Positions 23,388 to 32,397 are shown, counted from the stretch's first letter. The stretch: DNA of 38,324 nt from GCA-2401155 sp045047085 (GCA_045047085.1 JASFYT010000090.1:1-38324); one strand, 5' to 3'. Program-made: numbers and translations. Notes: generated from the letters alone by a model not told the origin.

Positions 23388-26192
23388 ATGAAAATCATTT
23401 CAACAAATGTATTTGTCGGGCCAAATGTTTGGGCTGGGTTTCCTGTCATTCGTCATGTGATTGATTTGGGTGCGCTGGAAAATTGGCCCTCCGCAAAAAT
23501 CGGCAACACTTTTATTGATGGCCTCATTGAAGCTCTTCCCGGTCTGAAAGAACATGGATGCTCCTACCGTGAATCAGGCGGTTTCATCCGACGCCTGCGC
23601 GAAGATGAAGGCACATGGCTTGGCCACGTGATGGAGCATTGCGCAATAGAAATTCAAAATGTTGCTGGCACTGACGTCACTTTCGGGCGCACACGGGGAA
23701 CGGGTGAGATCGGGCAGTATAATATGGTCTACGCCTATCGCCAGCGCGATGTGGGCCTTGCTGCGGGAAAGCTAGCCCTGCGATTGTTGATGCATCTTTT
23801 GCCGGAAAATGTACGAACCGAAGTTGAATATGATTTCGACGATGAATTCGAATGGGAAGAAGAACTGAAAGAATATGTTCTGCACGCCCAGCGACAGGAA
23901 TTTGGACCCTCTACCGGATCTCTGGTTAAGGCTGCCGAAGAGCGTGATATTCCGTGGTTGCGGCTGAATAAATATTCTTTGGTTCAGTTCGGTCACGGCA
24001 AATATCAACAACGCATTCAGGCCACCATCACCAGCGAAACCCGCCATATCTCAGTTGAACTTTCTTGCGACAAGGAAGACACGCATAATTTGCTAAACGA
24101 TCTGGGCCTGCCAGTGCCGCAGCAGCGCATGGTCTATAGCCCCCGCGAAGCTGTACGCGCTGCCCGTCGCATCGGCTATCCGGTGGTGATCAAACCGCTC
24201 GATGCCAATCATGGGCGCGGCGTATCGATCAATTTGAACGAAGATAATCAAGTCGAAACTGCTTTCGCCGAGGCTCGTGAATTCGGCAACAGCCGCGCAA
24301 TTTTGGTTGAAAGTTTCGTCACAGGTTTCGATCACCGTATGCTGGTAGTGAATAATGAGCTGGTAGCGCTGGCAAAACGCGTGCCGGGTCATGTGGTAGG
24401 TGATGGCAATAATACCATCGAAGAACTGATCGAGATCATAAACGCTGACCCGCGTCGCGGTATTGGTCATGAAAAAGTACTGACCAATCTTGAACTCGAC
24501 GCACAGGCTGACCGGTTGATGGAAGAAGCTGGTGTTACCAAGGACAGCGTGTTGCCGGAAGGCGAAATAGCCTATCTGCGCTCAACCGCCAATCTTTCAA
24601 CTGGTGGCACGGCCATCGATATGACCGATGTGGTGCACCCCGATAACCGCGAGATGGCCGAGCGTGCGATCAAGGCGATTGGCCTTGATGTGGGCGGGGT
24701 CGATTTTCTGATTGATGATATCACCAAATCCTACAAGGATATTGGCGGCGCTATTGTCGAGGTGAACGCTGCTCCCGGTTTCCGAATGCATGTGGCACCC
24801 AGTGAGGGCGAGCCACGCGATGTTTCCGGCAAAGTGATTGATATGCTGTTTCCGATCGGTACAAAGTCGCGTATTCCAATTGCAGCCATCACTGGTACCA
24901 ACGGCAAGACCACCACATCTCGCATGCTGGGTCATATTATGAAGACCAGTGGCAATACCGTCGGAATGACCTCGACGGATGGGGTTTATGTGGATGGAAA
25001 GTTGAGTGTAAAGGGCGATATGACCGGCCCGACCTCGGCGCAAATCGTATTGCGTGATCCATCGGTTGATTTTGCAGTAATGGAAACCGCTCGCGGCGGA
25101 TTGCTGCGCTCAGGCCTCGGTTATCAACGCAGTGATGTGGCAGCTTGTCTCAATGTCACATCTGACCATCTGGGGCTGGGCGGAGTAGATACGGTTGAGG
25201 ATCTGGCGGTAGTTAAACGGGTAGTGATAGAGTCTGCTACCGATACTGTGGTGCTCAATGCCGACGATATTCATTGCCTGCGTATGGCAGATTTTTCTCA
25301 TGCCGACACTATTTGTTACGTCACGATGAACTCTGACCATGCGCTGGTCAAAGAGCATATCCGTGCTGGCGGACGTGCCGTTGTTCTCGAAAAAGGCATG
25401 AATGGCGACATGATTACCATCTACGATAATGGTACCCATATGCCGGTATTGTGGTCGCATCTCATACCGGCGACGATGGAAGGCAAGGCAATGCACAATG
25501 TGCAAAATGCTATGTTTGCCACAGGCATGGCATTCAGTTTCGGGGTTGATCTCGATAATATCCGCCACGGCCTGCGTACTTTTGATACCAGTTTCTTCCA
25601 GGCGCCGGGCCGCACCAATGTGTTCGATGAACACCCCTTCAAAGTGCTGCTCGATTATGCCCATAACCCGGCCGCTTTCCGCGCTATTGCTGATCTCGTG
25701 GATCGACTTGATGTGTCGGGTCGCCGGATCGCTGTGATTGCAGTTCCGGGTAATCGTCGTGATGAAGATGTGTCTGAAGCTGCCGAAATCCTCAGTGGTC
25801 ATTTTGATCACTATATCTGCAAGGCCGACGATAATCGGCGCAATCGCGGCCATGATGAAATTCCAAAAATGTTGCAGGAAGGCCTTCTCAACAACGATGT
25901 GGATGCTGATGCAATAGAGATCATCCCTGATGAAGTGGATGCCGTTGCCAAGGCGCTGGAAATGGCTCGCGAAGGCGATCTAGTGGTAATCTTCGGTGAT
26001 GACAGTGTGCGGTGCTGGAAACAGATCATCTATTTCAACAGCGAAGGCGAAGAGAGGGTTCCAGAAGCAACGAAAACCGCTGAGGAAACAGACATAGTTG
26101 CTATGGACGATATCCTTGGCGAGAATGAAACCTTGATACGTGATGAACGAGGCGTTCGGCTTGCACGGGGCACGGGCGAAGAAAGCGATTAG
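23388..26192 (+). CDS. cphA: Cyanophycin synthetase
   Basis: A 934-residue two-active-site ligase that builds the Asp backbone polymer with Arg side chains, using two ATP per dipeptide unit. Parts: N-terminal domain (1-160); ATP-grasp domain (about 161-490) with VVIKPLDANHGRGVS and the metal-binding IVEVNAAPGFRMH around 457-469; and Mur-ligase domain with P-loop GTNGKT at 503-508, ETARGGLLRSGLGY, NVTSDHLGLGGVDTVEDLA and DYAHNPAAFRAI. The ATP-grasp part adds Asp to the chain end, the Mur part joins Arg to the beta-carboxyl. The C-terminus extends with about 45 acidic residues beyond the catalytic core, slightly longer than cyanobacterial CphA. ATG 23388 has GGGAG upstream. It follows cphB by 56 bases and is followed after two bases by the Mur-type paralogue. 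Confidence 0.96.
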   Translation: MKIISTNVFVGPNVWAGFPVIRHVIDLGALENWPSAKIGNTFIDGLIEALPGLKEHGCSYRESGGFIRRLREDEGTWLGHVMEHCAIEIQNVAGTDVTFGRTRGTGEIGQYNMVYAYRQRDVGLAAGKLALRLLMHLLPENVRTEVEYDFDDEFEWEEELKEYVLHAQRQEFGPSTGSLVKAAEERDIPWLRLNKYSLVQFGHGKYQQRIQATITSETRHISVELSCDKEDTHNLLNDLGLPVPQQRMVYSPREAVRAARRIGYPVVIKPLDANHGRGVSINLNEDNQVETAFAEAREFGNSRAILVESFVTGFDHRMLVVNNELVALAKRVPGHVVGDGNNTIEELIEIINADPRRGIGHEKVLTNLELDAQADRLMEEAGVTKDSVLPEGEIAYLRSTANLSTGGTAIDMTDVVHPDNREMAERAIKAIGLDVGGVDFLIDDITKSYKDIGGAIVEVNAAPGFRMHVAPSEGEPRDVSGKVIDMLFPIGTKSRIPIAAITGTNGKTTTSRMLGHIMKTSGNTVGMTSTDGVYVDGKLSVKGDMTGPTSAQIVLRDPSVDFAVMETARGGLLRSGLGYQRSDVAACLNVTSDHLGLGGVDTVEDLAVVKRVVIESATDTVVLNADDIHCLRMADFSHADTICYVTMNSDHALVKEHIRAGGRAVVLEKGMNGDMITIYDNGTHMPVLWSHLIPATMEGKAMHNVQNAMFATGMAFSFGVDLDNIRHGLRTFDTSFFQAPGRTNVFDEHPFKVLLDYAHNPAAFRAIADLVDRLDVSGRRIAVIAVPGNRRDEDVSEAAEILSGHFDHYICKADDNRRNRGHDEIPKMLQEGLLNNDVDADAIEIIPDEVDAVAKALEMAREGDLVVIFGDDSVRCWKQIIYFNSEGEERVPEATKTAEETDIVAMDDILGENETLIRDERGVRLARGTGEESD

Positions 26193-26194
26193 GC

Positions 26195-27955
26195 ATGACG
26201 GATAGGGCAGGTCCGCCAAGAGATTCGGTAGAAGATGCATTGACGATCCCAATTCCAACCAGCAAGCAGTTGGTTTTGGATGATGCCCGTCGATTGACTG
26301 GCCCCGGCATGCTTTGGGATTATCCGGGCGCGGCGTTGGATGTTTCTTTCAGCATGTTTGACCCCGAACAAATTATCTCGATTTGGGATAAGCATGCCCG
26401 GCGCACAATGGATGCTGTTGGTTGGGGCGGCGAACAAATTACCAGTCGCCGATTTTCCGGTGGAATAAATTTTGCGATATCAGCGCCGATGGACCAGCTT
26501 TATTCGGCCATTTTTGTCGCCCAGACCGCATGGCATTTTTGTGCAACCCAGATTTTGGATCAGCCATCGGGTAATTTCGAGGCGATGATTGGTAGCCTGA
26601 AAACCGTGATGGCACGCGAGGCCAATCCTGATCTGATTGCGCTGATAGATGCTGCTGATATGCACAAGATTGATATTCTGTGTGACGACGATGAAATTTC
26701 TCTCGGTCACGGCGACGGATCAAAGGTATGGCCAGTCAATAAATTGCCCACACCCAATGCAGTTGATTGGGATGCACTCCATAATATACCAGTGGCTCTG
26801 ATTACCGGCACCAATGGCAAAACCACCACCACCAGACTTTGCGCTGCAATCGCCAAGGCGGCACGGAAAGTAGCGGGTTTGACCTCAACTGATTTCGTGC
26901 GCGTTGGCGATACCATCCTTGATCATGGTGACTATTCGGGCCCCGGTGGCGCGCGTATGTTGTTGCGCGACAAACGGACGGAAATTGCCTATCTCGAAGT
27001 TGCCCGTGGCGGTATTTTGCGCAGGGGGCTACCGGTGCGCCACGCAGCCGCTGCTCTGGTAACAAATGTTGCAGCGGACCATTTAGGTGAATACGGCGTC
27101 AATACAGTCAAAGATCTGGCATTAGCAAAATTCGCGGTCCACCGCACATTGGCCCATAATGGTGTTTTGGTACTCAATGCGGATGATAAATATGTCGTTG
27201 CGCAGGCAGAACTCACCCCGTCGAAAATCTGCTGGTTCTCGCTAAACCCTAAGTCAGAACAAATCCTTCAGGCCAAAAGACACGCCCATGCATGTGCCTG
27301 GTTTGATGGCAGGGCGCTTGTCTATTTCGACGGCACAAATACAAATACCATGATCAATGTTGCAGATATCCCGATCACCATGAAGGGCGCTGCACACTAT
27401 AATATTCGCAATGCGCTCGGAGCGCTCTGCCTATCAAAAGCCATGGGCCTGGGAAATGATGCAATAATAATTGGCCTATCAAGTTTCAAAAACAACCAAG
27501 AGGACAATCCCGGACGCTGCAATGAATTTGAGATAAACGGTGCCCGTGTGTTTGTCGATTTTGCCCATAATCTACATTCGATTTCTGCGGTAACTCAAGC
27601 GCTGGGTTCTGTGACTGCAGCAAGAATATATATCATGATCAGCCACGCGGGGGATCGTTCTAACGAGGATATTCGCGCCGTCACGGAATCTGTTTTCAAA
27701 CTCAATCCGGATATTGTAGTTGCCGCCGAAGTTGTGGAATATCTGCGTGGTCGTGAATTGGGAGAAGTCTGCGCCTTGACAATGGATGTGTGCGTCAAAC
27801 AGGGCCTCGCTAAAACTGATATAATGTTTGCAACATCGCCAGCCAATGGAGTTGCCTATATCCTTCGAAAACTGCAACCCGGCGACATGGCCCTGCTGCT
27901 CGTCCTTTCAGAACGTGATAAAATATTTGAGTTACTTAGTAAAAAGAACTGGTAG
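26195..27955 (+). CDS. CphA-like Mur ligase lacking the ATP-grasp domain
   Basis: A 586-residue protein starting two bases after the cphA stop. Residues 200-586 match the Mur half of CphA: P-loop GTNGKT at 205-210, LEVARGGILRRGLP, NVAADHLGEYGVNTVKDLAL and DFAHNLHSISAV. Residues 30-185 resemble the CphA N-terminus: TGPGMLWDYPG against CphA VGPNVWAGFPV, and IDAADMHKIDILCDDDEISL then GHG against VKAAEERDIPWLRLNKYSLV then QFGHG. After GHG the sequence runs almost straight into the Mur domain, where CphA has its ~290-residue ATP-grasp core. It therefore keeps only the Arg-adding type of site. The CphA stretch DDNRRNRGHDE corresponds to EVVEYLRGRELGEV here. Role unknown: a side-chain ligase, CphA partner or regulator. 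Shortened CphA paralogues (cphA') exist in some proteobacteria. Confidence 0.85.
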   Translation: MTDRAGPPRDSVEDALTIPIPTSKQLVLDDARRLTGPGMLWDYPGAALDVSFSMFDPEQIISIWDKHARRTMDAVGWGGEQITSRRFSGGINFAISAPMDQLYSAIFVAQTAWHFCATQILDQPSGNFEAMIGSLKTVMAREANPDLIALIDAADMHKIDILCDDDEISLGHGDGSKVWPVNKLPTPNAVDWDALHNIPVALITGTNGKTTTTRLCAAIAKAARKVAGLTSTDFVRVGDTILDHGDYSGPGGARMLLRDKRTEIAYLEVARGGILRRGLPVRHAAAALVTNVAADHLGEYGVNTVKDLALAKFAVHRTLAHNGVLVLNADDKYVVAQAELTPSKICWFSLNPKSEQILQAKRHAHACAWFDGRALVYFDGTNTNTMINVADIPITMKGAAHYNIRNALGALCLSKAMGLGNDAIIIGLSSFKNNQEDNPGRCNEFEINGARVFVDFAHNLHSISAVTQALGSVTAARIYIMISHAGDRSNEDIRAVTESVFKLNPDIVVAAEVVEYLRGRELGEVCALTMDVCVKQGLAKTDIMFATSPANGVAYILRKLQPGDMALLLVLSERDKIFELLSKKNW

Positions 27956-27956
27956 T

Positions 27957-28790
27957 TTAAAAAGCTTGAGACTGTTTCCGCGCACGCTTCGTTTGCCAGA
28001 TAAAGGCGACAATAAATATCCCGCTCAAGATTAAAATAATCGTCGGAGCCGGAGCACTATCGAGATAGAAGCTGAGATAGATACCTAGAAAACCGGAAAT
28101 CAGTGTCACGAGGACCGCCACAACAAGCATTCGCTCAAAGCGTTTGGTTATCAAAAATGCAATTGCTCCCGGCGCGATCAAAAGACCGATTGCAAGGATG
28201 ATGCCCACTGCTTTGAGGGTCGCGACAATCGTCAGTGACAGGATCGCCAACAACCCGTAATGCAGTAACCCGACAGAAAGACCCGCAGCCCGCGCTTGTG
28301 CTGGATCAAATGCATGCAACAACAAATCGCGGCGTTTTAGTATGATAACGGCAACAACAAACAGCGAAATCAAGCCGGTGGTAAGAATATCGCCCATACT
28401 CACGCCAAGCATATTGCCGAACAGGATATGATCGAGATGTATATCCGTCTGAATTTTTGTGTACATCACAATACCAAGACCGAACATTCCGGAAAAGACC
28501 ACCCCCATCACCGTATCCTGTTTGACCCGGCTGTTCTCCTTCAAAAAACCAGTGGCTAGGGCGCAAATCATACCCGCCCCAAAGGCACCGATGATCAACG
28601 GGATATTGATGATATAAGCGAACACAATGCCGGGCAGTACTGCGTGGCTGATAGCATCCCCCATCAGAGACCAGCCCTTGAGCACGAGGTAACAGGATAA
28701 AAGCGCAGTTGGAGCCGCGATGATGGCTGTGATGACGAACGCCTTATTCATAAAGGCAAACTGAAACGGTAATAGCAGCTCTTCAATCAT
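27957..28790 (-). CDS. sitD: Mn/Fe ABC transporter permease (SitD-type)
   Basis: A 277-residue polytopic permease of the ABC-3 family with about eight helices. Family marks are LKGWSLMGDAISHAVLPGIV near residues 37-56, the coupling-helix region DPAQARAAGLSVG, and ILAIGLLIAPGAIAFLIT. Together with the other permease it would form the membrane pore for Mn(II) or Fe(II). Its start overlaps the preceding permease stop by four bases (ATGA), so translation is coupled. The last gene of the sit operon, it converges with the cyanophycin operon with a single base between the stops. Zinc (ZnuB-like) is an alternative, but the binding protein's ligands favour Mn/Fe. Confidence 0.9.
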   Translation of the reverse strand: MIEELLLPFQFAFMNKAFVITAIIAAPTALLSCYLVLKGWSLMGDAISHAVLPGIVFAYIINIPLIIGAFGAGMICALATGFLKENSRVKQDTVMGVVFSGMFGLGIVMYTKIQTDIHLDHILFGNMLGVSMGDILTTGLISLFVVAVIILKRRDLLLHAFDPAQARAAGLSVGLLHYGLLAILSLTIVATLKAVGIILAIGLLIAPGAIAFLITKRFERMLVVAVLVTLISGFLGIYLSFYLDSAPAPTIILILSGIFIVAFIWQTKRARKQSQAF

Positions 28791-29647
28791 GCTCGTGCCT
28801 CCAGTGCTTTAGCGGCACGGCGGCGCGCGGCCAGATAGCCATGCTTGGGGGCAAGGAAAAATGCTGTGAGGAACAGTAGTGTCTGTAGGCAAACGATAAT
28901 GCCGCCCGTTGCCCCGTCAATGAAGAAGCTGGCATAGGCACCAACGAAACTTGTGATCGTCCCAATCGCAACGCTGAGCATCAATAGACGCGGGAAACGA
29001 TCGGTCAGCAAATAGGCTGTGGCACCTGGCGTTACCACCATGGCAATCACCAAAAATGCCCCCACAGTCTGCAATGCCGCGACACAGGATGCAGATAGCA
29101 ACATGAAGAACATCACTTTGAGACGGTCCGGGTTCAGTCCGATAGAGCGGGCATGATTCTCATCAAAAAACGCTACCATCAAGTCTTTCCATTTCACCAG
29201 CAATATCGCCAGTGACACAAAACCAATGATTGCCAATTGCAGTGTGTCATAAGGGGTGATGGCTAAAATATTTCCCAGAGTTATGGTCTGAATATTAACC
29301 GAGGTCGGCGAGATCGAAACCATAAATAACCCCAAGCCAAAGAATGAAGTGAAGATTAGTCCGATGATCGCATCTTCTTTCAAGCCGGAACGCTGATTGA
29401 GAAAAAGCATCGCACCTGCCGCCAAACCGCCTGCCACGAATGCGCCAAGGGCAAACGGAAGACCCAACATATAAGCACCGGCAACGCCGGGTACGATGGA
29501 ATGACTCAGCGCATCACCAATCAGAGACCAACCCTTGAGCATCAAATACGCAGAGAGAAAAGCGCACACACCGCCGACTAGCGCACTCACCCACATGGCG
29601 TTGGTCATGTAACCATAGTCGAACGGCAAAAGCAGGGTGTCGATCAC
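28787..29647 (-). CDS. sitC: Mn/Fe ABC transporter permease (SitC-type)
   Basis: A 286-residue ABC-3 family permease, homologous to the next gene: LKGWSLIGDALSHSIVPGVA near residues 37-56, DENHARSIGLNPDRL as the coupling region, and LVIAMVVTPGATAYLLT. About eight transmembrane helices. The two similar but distinct permeases indicate a heterodimeric channel, as in SitCD/YfeCD systems. The start overlaps the ATPase gene stop by four bases and the end overlaps sitD by four. The C-terminal tail (AAKALEARA) is basic and cytoplasmic. Confidence 0.9.
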   Translation of the reverse strand: MIDTLLLPFDYGYMTNAMWVSALVGGVCAFLSAYLMLKGWSLIGDALSHSIVPGVAGAYMLGLPFALGAFVAGGLAAGAMLFLNQRSGLKEDAIIGLIFTSFFGLGLFMVSISPTSVNIQTITLGNILAITPYDTLQLAIIGFVSLAILLVKWKDLMVAFFDENHARSIGLNPDRLKVMFFMLLSASCVAALQTVGAFLVIAMVVTPGATAYLLTDRFPRLLMLSVAIGTITSFVGAYASFFIDGATGGIIVCLQTLLFLTAFFLAPKHGYLAARRRAAKALEARA

Positions 29648-30513
29648 TTGTCGGTCGCTCCCCTGTTGGTTTTTGGCTTTTCATCATAAACTACAAACGG
29701 GCGCTCATCATCGGTAATAACGGTTACCTGACGCGCGTCATCATCATCATGCAAATCCTTGCCACCAAGCACGAAGTGGCGCAACACGCCACCAAAGGCT
29801 TTTTCAAGGTTTGATTGGGTAAAGGTTTCTTCGGTCGGCCCATAGGCCAGTACAGTACCCTTGACCAGTATAGTGCGATCGCAAAATTCTGGAACAGAAC
29901 CAAGGTTGTGAGTTGCCACCAGCATCACTCTGCCCTCATCGCGCATATCACGCAGCAACTGGATTATGGCATCTTCGGTTTTTACATCGACACCGGTAAA
30001 AGGTTCATCAAGCAGAACCACCTGGCTATCCTGCGCCAAAGCACGAGCAAGGAAAACCCGCTTGCGCTGACCTCCTGAAAGTTCGCCAATCTGGCGGTCC
30101 CGAAACTCCGTCATGCCCACGCGTTCAAGCGCGGTATCAACGGCCTTGCGATCGACATCACGCGCCATGCGCATGAAATTCATATGGCCGTAGCGGCCCA
30201 TCATCACCACATCTTCCACCAAAACCGGGAAGGACCAATCCACCTCTTCGGCTTGTGGTACATAGGCGACGATATTTTGTTTGAGTGCCTCTTTGACAGA
30301 AAGGCCAAGAATTGAAATCTCGCCCTTTGCCGCTGGAACAAACCCCATCAATGCCTTGAATATAGTTGATTTTCCAGCACCATTTACCCCCACCAGAGCG
30401 GTAATCGTGCCAGTAGGAATTTCAAAACTCGCATCAAAAAGGGCGGTGTGACCGTTCTTGTAGGTAACTGTCAGATCGTTTGCACGAATGCCAATTGTTT
30501 CGGATTGTTGCAT
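29644..30513 (-). CDS. sitB: Mn/Fe ABC transporter ATP-binding protein
   Basis: A 289-residue ABC ATPase. Walker A is GVNGAGKST (42-50), the Q-loop is AYVPQAEEVDW, the signature is LSGGQRKRVFLARAL, Walker B is VVLLDEPFTGVD and the H-loop is VATHNLGS. The DWSFPVLVEDVVMMGRYGH stretch is typical of Mn/Zn/Fe chelate importers. After the core, about 40 extra residues hold a short acidic/His run (HDDDDARQV) that could interact with metal, then a polar tail. It follows sitA by nine bases with AGAAG upstream. Confidence 0.92.
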   Translation of the reverse strand: MQQSETIGIRANDLTVTYKNGHTALFDASFEIPTGTITALVGVNGAGKSTIFKALMGFVPAAKGEISILGLSVKEALKQNIVAYVPQAEEVDWSFPVLVEDVVMMGRYGHMNFMRMARDVDRKAVDTALERVGMTEFRDRQIGELSGGQRKRVFLARALAQDSQVVLLDEPFTGVDVKTEDAIIQLLRDMRDEGRVMLVATHNLGSVPEFCDRTILVKGTVLAYGPTEETFTQSNLEKAFGGVLRHFVLGGKDLHDDDDARQVTVITDDERPFVVYDEKPKTNRGATDK

Positions 30514-30522
30514 GGTACTTCT

Positions 30523-31416
30523 CTATTTAGCTGGTGCGGTCAGACCCGCAGCAATCGTTTCAGAAGTGACGCGTAACAAATCAAGATAGGTGGGAACTTC
30601 ACCATCCGCCTCGGTAAGGGAATCCACATAAAGCACCCCACCGAACGCGGCACCCGTTTCCCGCGCCACCTGTTCTGCCGGACGGCTGCTGACAGTGCTT
30701 TCACAAAAGATTGCACGAATTTTATGCTCCCGCACCCCATCAATCACTTTGCGCACCTGTTGCGGTGTGCCTGTTTGGTCAGCATTAATCGGCCACAAAT
30801 AAAGCTCTTTCATTTCGAAATCACGGATCAGATAACTGAACGCTCCTTCGCAAGTAGCAAGCCAGCGCTCATCTTTTGGCACGGCCAGAATGGCTTCGCG
30901 CAGAGGAGCAATGGCAGCACCTAATTCACCCTTATAACGCTTTGCATTGGCAGCATAGATCTTAGCGTTTTTCGGGTCATGTTTGGAAAATGCGTCCCGG
31001 ATATTATCCACATAGATATAAGCGTTTTCCAGTGACATCCATGCATGCGGGTTGGGTTTACCATTATAAGCCCCCTCGGTGATGCCCATTGGCACAATGC
31101 CATCGGTGAGGGTGACGCTCGGTATATCGGAGAGGTTGGAGAAAAATTGCTCGAACCATAGTTCAAGGTTTAAACCATTCCACAAAATCAAATCCGCATC
31201 CTGTGCCCGTAAAATATCGCGCGGGGTGGGAGAGTAGCCATGAATTTCAGCGCCGGGTTTTGTAATGGATTCCACAATCGCTGCATCACCAGCTACATTT
31301 GAAGCCATATCAGCAATCACCGTGAAAGTCGTAATTGCCTTAAGCTTGTCGCCTGCCATCGCAGCATTCGACATGACAAGCGATACTATGAGAATGAGAA
31401 TGTGGGCAAGCTTCAT
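30523..31416 (-). CDS. sitA: Periplasmic Mn/Fe-binding protein of an ABC importer
   Basis: A 297-residue cluster A-I substrate-binding protein. Residues 1-21 are a Sec signal peptide ending ...SNAAMA before GDKLKAITTF. The metal ligands line up with the manganese-type PsaA/MntC set: His59 (AEIHGYSP), His124 (NPHAWMS), Glu190 (ATCEGAFSY) and Asp265 (LYVDSLTE). There is no His-rich loop, and the third ligand is Glu, not His, so Mn or Fe is favoured over Zn. An upstream in-frame start at 31473 would place 19 residues before the signal peptide; ATG 31416 has AGAGGAA eight bases upstream. First gene of sitABCD, transcribed from the promoter at 31445-31473. Confidence 0.92.
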   Translation of the reverse strand: MKLAHILILIVSLVMSNAAMAGDKLKAITTFTVIADMASNVAGDAAIVESITKPGAEIHGYSPTPRDILRAQDADLILWNGLNLELWFEQFFSNLSDIPSVTLTDGIVPMGITEGAYNGKPNPHAWMSLENAYIYVDNIRDAFSKHDPKNAKIYAANAKRYKGELGAAIAPLREAILAVPKDERWLATCEGAFSYLIRDFEMKELYLWPINADQTGTPQQVRKVIDGVREHKIRAIFCESTVSSRPAEQVARETGAAFGGVLYVDSLTEADGEVPTYLDLLRVTSETIAAGLTAPAK

Positions 31417-31444
31417 ATGGTATTCCTCTGCAAAAACTAAAAGG

Positions 31445-31473
31445 AATTTATGAGAATGGTTCGCAACTGTCAA
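31445..31473 (-). promoter_or_regulatory. Strong sigma-70-type promoter of the sit operon
   Basis: On the - strand, a perfect TTGACA (31468-31473) and TAAATT (31445-31450) are 17 bp apart, about 30 bp before the sitA start. The spacer contains TTGCGAA, which repeats the half-site of the adjoining palindrome. Confidence 0.75.
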
Positions 31474-31477
31474 TGCA

Positions 31478-31496
31478 AATGCGAATTATTCGCATT
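31478..31496. promoter_or_regulatory. 19-bp palindrome, candidate metalloregulator operator
   Basis: AATGCGAA (31478-31485) and TTCGCATT (31489-31496) form perfect 8-bp arms around three bases, ending four bases upstream of the sit -35. Its size, base pattern and place fit a Fur/Mur- or MntR-type site controlling manganese or iron uptake. Which regulator binds cannot be told from sequence. Confidence 0.65.
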
Positions 31497-31515
31497 AAAA
31501 ACTATTGATGAAACT

Positions 31516-32397
31516 TTAATACGGGTTTGCTTCGGCTAAGTTCATAAAAGTACGAATAAGTCTGCTTTCCTTTCGATCTCTCAAGCAGGCAATTGCCTCA
31601 TTCATCGAAAGGCCCGTTAGATATTTTTTCGGGCCGGTGATAGCCATCGAAAAGAGGCGGCCATCTTCACCAAATTCAGCATGTGAAACAAATCCAATTG
31701 CTTCGCCCGTCGCCACAATTTCACGCACGGCCTCCCGGCTATCTGCAACGATTGCAGGCACGAGGGGAATACCAGCACCAGCAAAACAAGCCTCGAGTTT
31801 TTGCCGTGTGCGCGAACCTTCTTCACGCAACACCAGCGGCAATTGCGCCAATTGTTTGAGGCTGATTTTATCGACATTAACCAGTGGATTTTTACGTGAA
31901 GCAAAAGCAACAATTTGAGTAGACCCAAGCGGAACTGTAACCAGTGAATCCTGCAATGATTGTGTGGCAAGCACACCAATATCGGCACCATAGGAATTAA
32001 GCGCTTCAATCACATCCCGAGAATTGCCACTACGCATTTCTATTTTAATGGCTGGATATTTCTCGCGAAAAAGATTGAGCAAGGCCATGATGTGAAAGGC
32101 AGAATCTACAATGATGCGTAATGTACCCGCATTCAACGCACGGGTTTGCGATAATAACTCGGACGCTTGTTGTTCAATTTCAAACATCCGCTTGGTGATT
32201 TCAAAAAGCTTTTTGCCTTGCTCAGTTAGGCTGATCTGTTTTTTTGCACGGTTGAACAGCAAAACATCATGTTCCTGTTCCAGCTTGCGTACCTGATCGG
32301 AGATCGCCGGCTGGGTCAAATGCAATGCGCTTGCCGCACGCGAAAATCCGCCAAATAGCGCCACATTATGAAAAGCTCGCAATTGTACATATCGCAT
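31516..32397 (-). CDS. LysR-family regulator divergent from phnWX
   Basis: A 293-residue LysR-type regulator. The N-terminal winged helix-turn-helix (residues 1-60) has FSRAASALHLTQPAISDQVR and KLEQEHDVLLFNR; the linker helix runs to about 90 and the rest is a periplasmic-binding-like ligand domain (from LRIIVDSAFHI). It is divergent from phnW with 110 bp between start codons, the classic arrangement for a LysR activator of the neighbouring operon, so the effector is probably 2-aminoethylphosphonate or a derivative (inference). A perfect 7-bp dyad lies in the shared gap at 32418-32453. It stops about 100 bp before sitA on the same strand; the strong sit promoter between them argues for separate transcription. 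Confidence 0.9.
   Translation of the reverse strand: MRYVQLRAFHNVALFGGFSRAASALHLTQPAISDQVRKLEQEHDVLLFNRAKKQISLTEQGKKLFEITKRMFEIEQQASELLSQTRALNAGTLRIIVDSAFHIMALLNLFREKYPAIKIEMRSGNSRDVIEALNSYGADIGVLATQSLQDSLVTVPLGSTQIVAFASRKNPLVNVDKISLKQLAQLPLVLREEGSRTRQKLEACFAGAGIPLVPAIVADSREAVREIVATGEAIGFVSHAEFGEDGRLFSMAITGPKKYLTGLSMNEAIACLRDRKESRLIRTFMNLAEANPY

Noticed and set aside
25110..25853. Long open frame (247 codons) antisense to cphA
   Set aside because: It lies wholly inside a strongly conserved gene, its product is rich in Ile/His/Arg with no recognisable motif, and it is explained by the codon bias of the sense strand. The same holds for the antisense frames at 24093-24470 and 24597-25043.
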